DNA of 64,000 nucleotides from Cristatella mucedo (lineage: Eukaryota; Bryozoa; Phylactolaemata; Cristatellidae), in assembly GCA_009760855.2 (NCBI GenBank), contig WPIO01000012.1, positions 4,170,001-4,234,000 of the forward strand, written 5' to 3'. Shown piece after piece: positions 55,795 to 64,000 of the stretch (position 1 is the first letter of the stretch; the number at the start of each line of letters is the position of its first letter). The position numbers and the translations under genes were made by a program. The notes beneath the pieces were generated by a model. It worked only from the letters and a program-made list of their open reading frames with translations. It was not told the DNA's origin and did no database searches.

Positions 55795-58132
55795 ATATTA
55801 TCCTAACACCTAGGTCGGTGGCCATATCCTAGATCTCGTTATCACTGGGGATGTCTGCCCCACTGACCGTGTCGAGTGCCCATTGACTTATAGGATCATT
55901 GTTCGGCCAGATGTACTGATCCTATTCCACTGTTCATACAGAGGAATGTCGAACTTGTTCAAGGTAATTACTTAAAAAAGCATTAACTAAGTAAAAATTT
56001 TGAAAAATAAATGTAATGCTTGTCTTCCTGATCTACACACAAACTCGGCTCGCATCCTCGATAATTTCGCTGATAGTTGTGAAGTCCTCTAAACGAGCAT
56101 GCTCCAGTACATTATGTCTGAGAACAAAGTCATGGAACTTTCTCTCAAAACATGATCCGTGTTGATTGCAGGCTTAAACGTCGTTTCTAGAAATCGATGT
56201 CTGATGCAGATCTAGCGAATTTCAAAGACTCCCCTTTAGTCTATGTTCGAAAGCCCTAAACTGCCAGGGCGTCCTTTTCAATCGAAAATTGAATTCCTTC
56301 CAGACAGACCTGAAACAATTTCATAGGATAATGAACAGTTCAGTGGCCTATTCCGTGAGATCTTACTGCGCAAAAATGAACGGCTCAGCAGTAAAGGTTT
56401 CAGCCTTCTTTACTGAAAAAAATCGTGCTCATTCATTACTCCATCAAGCTTCTCCCTCTAAAGAAATTGCTGATTCCCAACTAGTGACCTTCCTCAAGAC
56501 ATAGTCTCAGGCTTCTGAATGCGATGCAGCTACCTTTAACAAGGTCTAGTAGAAAGAGCTTTTCATGAAGAACACATGCTATCATCTGCGTGGTCTTAAC
56601 TGGCAGACCAGCTTAGCCCAGCCGTTTCCCAGATTTTTAATGATATGCTGGAAAAAGTCTCATGCTAAAGTCCTTCAATTCGGTAATCGTTTGACCGATA
56701 CTTCAAAAACCCGAATTCAAGCAAAGTCTTGCCCTCTTTCTCTTCTTTCTTTTTGTCAGTGAATCTTAAAAAGAATTCTGGCTAAGCAGCTGGTAGCACA
56801 TATTTAAAATAATGACATGTCAGAACAATTTTAATCTGGTTTCTGTGGGCAGAATCATATTTAAACTGCTGTTTTTAGGTTAACTTTGATATCCTATGTA
56901 GTTCAAATGACAGGAAAAACACTGATATGGAATTGATGGATCTCTCAGCTGCCTTCAACACATTTGATTGATATCCCCCTTTTTCTAGCATTAAGAACAT
57001 TGATCGATCTGGCCATAGAGGCTCTGACTCTGTTACAGCCGTACTTGTTTGGCTGTGTTCAATGGATTTTGTGTGACGGTCAGTCTCAACAACAAGATCA
57101 ATTGCCTATGGCATCCTTCATTCAAGCCATCGGAATCTGCTCCAGTAACTGATTGCTCAACCCTTGCCATGCCAATATTAAATCATGGATGCCAGAAAAT
57201 GTCTGGAAAAAAACGAAGATACAGCTGAACTGTTGCTCTTATGATACCATAAACTTATGGCTTCATAAGAATGCTCTGCCCTTCTAATAGGCGATACATA
57301 GACTCGATCACCACAAAGTGCTGTAAAATTAGGTGTCGTTACCAAAAGTTGCCTGAATTTTAAAACTTCATTCGAAAGAGTGTTTCTACAGCTATAAATT
57401 GAGTCTGAAACCTATCTATGATTAGGACACGTATTCCACGGTAGCTTGCAAAAGAATAACTAGCTCCTCAGTTCAGTCTCGGCTACATTATTGTAATTCC
57501 CCTGTGGCTGGCCTACAAAAAACAACTAGGCTACTACAGACAGCATTTAATATGGATTCAGTTCTAGGTTAAAAATCCCAAATGTTTGACAAAGTATTGC
57601 CTTTGCCGAAAGAGTTAGGATGGCTAAGGGTTGGTCGATTGATACAGAGAAACGTTTGTTTTTGCTGACCCACATGGCCAGCCACGACTCTTCCATACCT
57701 AGCTGAACTGCTACAATGGTTTTGGTCTTTTTGTGCGCCTATGTCCTACATGGACAGTAACTTGTTACATTCCTCCACTTAAAGAACTTGGGCAAAAAAA
57801 ATCTGCAGGTCTTAGTCTGTGAAGCAGGCTGGTAGGATTCCTATGCAAAACTACTATCCTGCTACTGACTGTGGCACATCATTTCCAGTGGTCCAAAGCT
57901 GCTACTTCCAAGCTGATCACGACCTTAACTGCTCTCCTGACTCTGTTATGCTTCCCACATTCTCCTCATTGTTTGAGATAAAGGTTGTTGGCTATGGTGC
58001 GCATACCTTATTTAGCTAAAACTGTGAGTGGTGCAAAAGTGAGTGATATGCAAAACTCTTCTGCAAAACACCTAGATAGTTATTGTGGCTTTTTGAATTA
58101 CAGACAGCGATGCGTTACATTATAATACAGGT
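55795..58132 (+). mobile_element. LINE-A copy, longest, reaches endonuclease C-terminus
   Basis: Plus strand. It starts at the end of an AP-type endonuclease: GHILDLVITGD (55,825-55,860, the family's T/ILDLV element), then RIIVRPDVLILFHC where the SDH motif should be, decayed to RPD. The linker (SFQTDLKQFHRIMNSS, 56,290-56,350) is followed by RT fingers, the palm as MDLSAAFNTFDxIPLF (about 56,935-56,985; first catalytic Asp present), a decayed YADD region, the C-terminal domain near 57,600-57,830 and the 3' UTR to 58,132. Full of frameshifts and stops. The only place in the window where LINE endonuclease sequence can be read. Confidence 0.75.
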
Positions 58133-59375
<1,243 letters not shown>

Positions 59376-59936
59376 TTAGAATTTAATTTGGAATGTTGTG
59401 TTTTTGCCGAAGTAATAAACTGGTCATATACAAGTGAATACATGTATATGGCTTATCTAAGACGCTATGAAAAATGTATCATTCAGCATAACTGAAGCAG
59501 TTTGATGCGATGAAGGCCTTTTACTAGAGAATTGAGTATTTGGGTGATGCAACTACAAAAATGTGTTATTTAAACTCAGGTTGTATCGTAAAGGTGACTA
59601 TCGAAGCTGAAGCAGAGCTGGAGTTAAACAAAATATCCTACTAAACAGCTGCCACAGATGAGTTCTGAACAGATTATAAGCCACATTTTCGTGTTCTCCC
59701 ATTAATTTTCACTGCATACCCTAAGTCTTAGACTGGTAATATTCAAATTTGAAAGACATACCATGCAAAAAAACTAAAACTACCATATGTGAGTGGAAAA
59801 TCAAAGTTGAATGAATCGTGCAGATTTTTCAGAAGCTCAATTGACCTAGAATACCAGGCCATACTTTGCATCTTCCTGTAAGACATATTTGATAAATTTA
59901 ACCTTGCATCTTCTGTAAGGCCAGGCAGTGTTTACT
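59376..59936. other. Unassigned
   Basis: No supported feature. Confidence 0.4.
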
Positions 59937-60084
59937 AATAATAACAATAATGACTGGCTTGATCAAGAGCCCTGAAATAAACTCAATCTCGTTCTAGGTG
60001 CTATGCATTTGTTGCAAAGGATACACAATAAGATGTTAGTGGTAGTATGCTCGATAAAAAACCCGAATCACATATTACAGTTGA
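59937..60084 (-). mobile_element. LINE-B 3' end fragment
   Basis: Minus strand: AAT-rich tail at 59,937-59,952, decayed stem-loop (AACTCAATCTCGTTCTAGGT) and about 80 bases of UTR, cut by the tail of the next copy. Confidence 0.75.
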
Positions 60085-60665
60085 CTTAATAGTAATGCAC
60101 TTGATAAACCACCCTCATCTCATCTCGTCAAATCTCTTTGACAGTGCTTTACGTTTGCTGCAAAGGGAAACTCCAAGCACAGTATCAGCAGGTGTAAGCC
60201 CATGAAGGACGAATCATATGGACCCACTAAATTCTGTCCTAAATAGGTGTGTTTTCTTAGTTCTTTTTAAATGTGGTCAAGTCAGGGATATTCTGATGCA
60301 AGTCTGGAATTAGTTCCATTCTTTGGGAGCCTATGAACTAAATAAATGGTCTCTAATGAATTTGAGGTTTTTTAAAAAGTATTGGTAAACTGCTAGATTC
60401 CAAAAAGAGGGTGGTACTACGATTAACCTGGTGTGGCAGCAGATCTGAGACAAAGGCTGGAGCTAAGGAATTAAGTGACCTAAAACTGAGCAAAAAAGTA
60501 TTGAAGTCAATCCGTTTCTTGACTAGCAGTCAGTCCTGGTCTGCTTGCAGTACTGTGAAGTGTCACCTGCGATGCTAGCGACAGACCAGCCTGAGTGCAG
60601 AGTTTTGCAAAAGCTGTAATCCCTTTATTGCACATACCGGTAAACTAGCAAGCAGCGTTTTATGT
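60085..60665 (-). mobile_element. LINE-B copy, 5'-truncated, decayed
   Basis: Minus strand from a short tail (TAATAGTAATGCACTTGA), an altered stem-loop, UTR, and C-terminal domain pieces to the GLPAC region at about 60,660. Many substitutions. Confidence 0.8.
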
Positions 60666-61200
60666 GTGGACATTCACAAGTGTAGCATGCATGATTGGTT
60701 AGTGGCAGGAAGCTGTGTCAGCAAACATAAGCACACAAAGGTGTGAGCACAGGGACCATTGGGTGCACTTTGAAACCACTTTTAAATGTATTCAAACCAG
60801 GGCATATCTTGACTAACGTCGGGAGTGAGTTCCAAGCATGAAAATCATACCAACTCAATGCACGGTTTCCAAATAATGAGGCTTGTATCAGGTAAAGATA
60901 AACAGATTCTGAAAAGCTGTTAGTAGGATTGTTAGCCTACTGGGGTGGTAGATCGGGCAGGCAGGCGGTAGCCAAAAAATAAATTGTTAGTAAAAAACTA
61001 GAAGTCAATGTTTTGCTGGATTTGTAGGCAGTGCAGGTCGGCAAGGAATGGTGTGATGTGGCAACTGACATGCTCTCGACTCACAGGCCTATCTGGAAAG
61101 TTTAGCATCAGCTGTTAGTGTGTGATTTCACATGCCGGTAGACCAGTAAGCTGTGAGTTACACAAGTTACAACGGGATGACACGAATTCATTGACGAACT
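60666..61200 (-). mobile_element. LINE-B copy lacking its tail
   Basis: Minus strand, starting in the 3' UTR (GCATGATTGGTTAGTGGCAG) without stem-loop and running to the KFVNEFVSSR segment (TSRLDF region of better copies) at about 61,200, where an oppositely oriented copy begins. Confidence 0.75.
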
Positions 61201-61813
61201 TGTGTGCCTATTTGTCGTGGGCGTCACAATTGCCACAACACATCTCTTCCCTCCGACCTGCACTGGCTACCAGTCGAGCAACGAATCGACTTCAAAGTTT
61301 TGTCGCTCACTCTTAGGTCACTTCATTCTTTGGCTCCAATTTATCCCTCGGATCTACTACCCCCACAGGTCAAGCATCGTTACACCTGCTTTTCGGAATC
61401 CGACAGTTTACCAATACCGAGCACCAACCCCAAATCCTTTGGAGACCATGCATTTACTTCTTATTCTGCCGAAGCCTGGAACTCACTTTTAACTTCAGTC
61501 AATATATGCCCAGAGTTGACTACATTTGAAACGAAGATAAAAGTGCACCTATTTATCAGTTATTTATTGAGTCTTGGTTATTGAGCATTCATGTGATAAT
61601 GGGTGCTGACACTGTGCATGCTGCCACTAACCACACCTGCATGCTGACCCTATGCATATAACTATTAACCATATTATTCCTGCTGTTTATCGAGCATGAT
61701 ATTACTCACTACTCAATTAAGTTTCCCTTTCCAGCATATGTAAATTGCCTAGAAAGAGATTAAGTTATCTGAGGTCGCTTGATCAAGTGTATTAATATTA
61801 TTATTTTTATTAT
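61201..61813 (+). mobile_element. LINE-B copy, short, tail kept
   Basis: Plus strand. A 126-codon frame at 61,204-61,584 reads CRGRHNCHNTSLPSDLHWLP, RIDFKVLSLTLRSLHSLAPI, KSFGDHAFTSYSAEAWNSLL, then UTR, stem-loop (61,748-61,790) and ATT-rich tail to 61,813. Head-to-head with the preceding minus-strand copy. Confidence 0.85.
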
Positions 61814-62035
61814 TATGTCTGGTATGCTTGTCTGAGCAAGCTCGAAGTTTAGAAATCTTATGTAGCCTACAGTAAGTAGTTACTTGTGGAGTTGTTTGGT
61901 TCGTCTAAGAAAAGGTCATTTTGAAACTTGACAGGTTAAATTTAGTAAAGACTCTAAAGGACACATGCTGGAAAAGCTTATTTTGAATTTTGGCCTTGAA
62001 AAATTTCTGAAACACTATTTGCCTTCCCATAAAAA

Positions 62036-62266
62036 TTAAGTAGTCTCCACCATCATTCAATTTAAGAGATGTGCAGCCGTCCACGTGCACACATCATTAA
62101 TACATGGAGCAAAGTAGTTTAGAGAATTCTACCTGCAGGAGGCCTGGTAGCTCTATCAATGCAAAGGTTCAACTGAGTGTCATCAGAGTGGCTGTGAAAA
62201 CCTATAACGTACTTGGAAATCAAATCGGCCGAAATAATTTTAGAACACCAAAAGAACAGGACTAAA
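62036..62266 (-). mobile_element. LINE-B RT fragment (YADD region)
   Basis: Minus strand: KYVIGFHSHSDDTQLNLCID (YADD changed to HSDD, about 62,160-62,220) and the downstream MCARGRLHIS-like and LNDGGDYLIF segments. Both ends truncated. Confidence 0.65.
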
Positions 62267-64000
62267 TGCGGAACGGGTCGTGGCAGACCAGCTGAACACA
62301 TAGATAATAATAATAATAATAATAATGTATTTGATAAAGCGCCATCAGAGAACTTAATCTCTTTCTATGTGCTTTACATTTGCTACAAAGTGAAATGCAA
62401 TTGAATGGTAAGTAAAATCATGCTTGAAAAACAAGCAAAATGAATAATATGGTTAGGGGCGACATGCACAGGGTCAGCATGCAAATGTGGTTAGTGGCAG
62501 CATGCATAGTTTCAGCATGCATAAGTACATCAAGGACGAATCACAGTGACCCACTAAATGCTGTCCTAAATATTAGTGTGTTTTTAGGTTCCTTTTAAAT
62601 GTGGTCAGGTCAGGGGATGTTTAGAAGCAGGTCGGGAGGGAGTTCCAGGCTTTGGGGGCATACGAGCTAAATGCACGGTTTCCAAAGGATTTGAGGTTAA
62701 TACAAGGTATATCTAGACTGTTGGATTCCGAAAAGCGGGTGGTACGATGCTCGGCCTGATGGCGGAGTGTGTCGGAGAGATAAGCTGGAGCCATAAAATG
62801 AAGGGACCTAAAAGTGAGCAACAAAACTTTCAAGTCAATCCGTTGCTTGACTGGTGTCCAGTGCATGTCGGCGAGAAATGGAGTAATATGACAACTGCGA
62901 AGCTCACGACAGACAAGCCTGGCTCCAGAGTTTTGCACCAGCTGCAATCGCCTGATTGCACATGCTGGTAGGCCAGAAAGCAGTAAGATGCAGAAGTCAA
63001 GACGAGATGTCACGAATGCGTTGACCAACTTAGACGTGTTATTCTTATCTAAACAAGCCCGAATGTTAGCAATATTATGAAGCCGAAAAAAGGAAGATTT
63101 GACCATGGTGCTATTATGGTCATCTAACGAGAATTAAGTTCCGGTCTGGCTTTAGAGCTAATCACTCCACAGGGTCAGCATTGCTTAGGGTATAGCACGA
63201 CCTACTTAGGATTCCAGACATGGGTAGAGTGTCTCTGCTTGTTTTGCTTGATCTATTGGCAGCTTTTGACACCATTGATCACAAATTTCTTCTAGAGTGC
63301 CTCTCATCTCGCCTGGGAATCACTCGCACTGCTCTGCCGTGGTTCAGGTCCTTTCTCAGTGAGAGACTCCAGAGTATTGACGTGAATGGACAAAGATCAT
63401 CTGAAGAACCTCTGAAATATGGAGTGCCTCAGGGCTCCTTGCTAGGTCCGGTTCCTTTCTCGGTTTATACTCTCCCTCTTGCTGATGTGATTGCCAAGCA
63501 CAATCTAGGCTTTCAGTTCTATGCGGATGACACTCAGTTGTACCTTTGATTCGATCCCACCAAGCCTTCGAGCTCCTCAAATTCTCTAAACTCACATGCT
63601 GCATGCATTGATGACATCAGCACATGGATGGCAGCACATTTTTTAGAACTAAACGATGACAAAACTAACTTACCAGCATATCTCCTGTTGCATCAGCTCG
63701 AAATCTAGGTGTCATATTCCAAAGCGACCATATCAGCTCCACAGTCAAATCGGCCTATTTTCAGCTTCATAACATTGCTAAAATTTGGGCTCGTTTAGAT
63801 AAGGATACCACGTCTAAGTTGGTCCATGCATTCGTAATATCTAGTCTCGACTTCTGCTACTCACTGCTTACTGGCCTACCAGCTTGTGCATTCAGGTGTT
63901 TGCAGCTGGTGCAAAACTCTGCATCCAGGCTTGTCTGTCGTGAGCTTTGCAGTTGCCATATTACTCCATTTCTCGCCTACCTGCACTGGACACAAGACAA
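62267..64000 (+). mobile_element. LINE-B copy, hosts a nested LINE-B, runs off window
   Basis: Plus strand. The first 36 bases (GAACGGGTCGTGGCAGACCA at 62,268) encode the VVADQLNT segment. The frame is interrupted by the minus-strand LINE-B 62,303-63,130, then resumes with KFRSGFRANHSTGSALLRV. The 109-codon frame at 63,220-63,549 reads [19 protein letters not shown] (first catalytic Asp), LKYGVPQGSLLG and GFQFYADDTQLYL (intact YADD) to a TGA. The YADD is followed by a region with a deletion near 63,680, then the C-terminal domain up to the window end. The palm is the most intact in the window. Confidence 0.85.
62303..63130 (-). mobile_element. LINE-B copy nested in an opposite-strand LINE-B
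   Basis: Minus strand with a (TAA)n tail at 62,303-62,325, stem-loop, UTR, and a 161-codon frame (62,621-63,106) covering SFFRLHNIANIRACLDKNNT, SRLDFCILLLSGLPACAIRR, HITPFLADMHWTPVKQRIDL and SFGNRAFSSYAPKAWNSLP. Truncated at 63,130 in the SLDD region. The frame is open, so it is a young copy. Confidence 0.85.

Noticed and set aside
62303-64000. Twin-priming inversion of a single LINE-B RNA.
   Set aside because: Both arms contain the same C-terminal coding sequence, and plus-strand LINE-B sequence lies on both sides of the minus-strand piece, so it is a nested insertion.

Overview
This is a 64 kb piece of nuclear DNA from an animal, most likely an invertebrate. It has split genes with short GT-AG introns (about 100 to 140 bases), an AT-rich background, a decayed Polinton/Maverick-type block and many copies of CR1/L2-group non-LTR retrotransposons. 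Nothing in it is bacterial: there are no operons, rRNA or CRISPR. I cannot name the species or phylum. Family labels (LINE-A, LINE-B, SINE-1, SINE-2) are mine, made by comparing copies within the window.

Layout: 1-2,700 is a Polinton-like remnant, with a broken integrase reading right and three tightly packed small ORFs reading left. One of those ORFs is split by a LINE-A copy flanked by a 5-base target duplication. 2,945-3,770 is a second LINE-A copy. 4.2-14.4 kb is mostly unassigned and holds one LINE-B copy and a SINE-2 fragment. 14.4-16.2 kb is LINE-A on the minus strand. 16,730-17,286 holds three in-phase exons of an unrecognised Cys-rich gene. 18.2-20.0 kb is LINE-B interrupted by SINE-1. 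20.0-25.0 kb is a field of very degenerate repeats rich in TGCAAT/GGCAAT, split by a LINE-B copy. 26.5-29.2 kb is LINE-B inside LINE-B. 30.6-32.7 kb shows several likely exons, one with an in-frame stop. 34.4-37.3 kb is a LINE pile-up with a second SINE-1. 39.5 kb has the best SINE-2. 41-44.9 kb holds the longest LINE-B copy and another LINE-B split by a roughly 400-base insert made almost entirely of small palindromes. 45.4-51.3 kb carries scattered exon candidates on the plus strand. 51.6-55 kb is GC-richer, with a copia-like motif and two LINE-A 3' ends. 55.2-64 kb is nearly continuous LINE-A and LINE-B.

How the parts relate: LINE-B ends in a conserved stem-loop plus an (ATT)n tail. SINE-1 has a tRNA-like head with A and B boxes and ends in almost the same stem-loop, so SINE-1 probably borrows the LINE-B enzyme. 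Every LINE copy seen is 5'-truncated and carries stops or frameshifts. The 300-codon reverse-transcriptase frame at 28,154-29,056 is the best preserved. Host genes are seen only as partial exon sets whose function I could not assign. The most unusual pieces are the palindrome mosaic at about 44,081-44,478, the SINE-1/LINE-B tail sharing, the readable LINE insertion into the Polinton-like ORF, and the degenerate repeat field at 20-25 kb.
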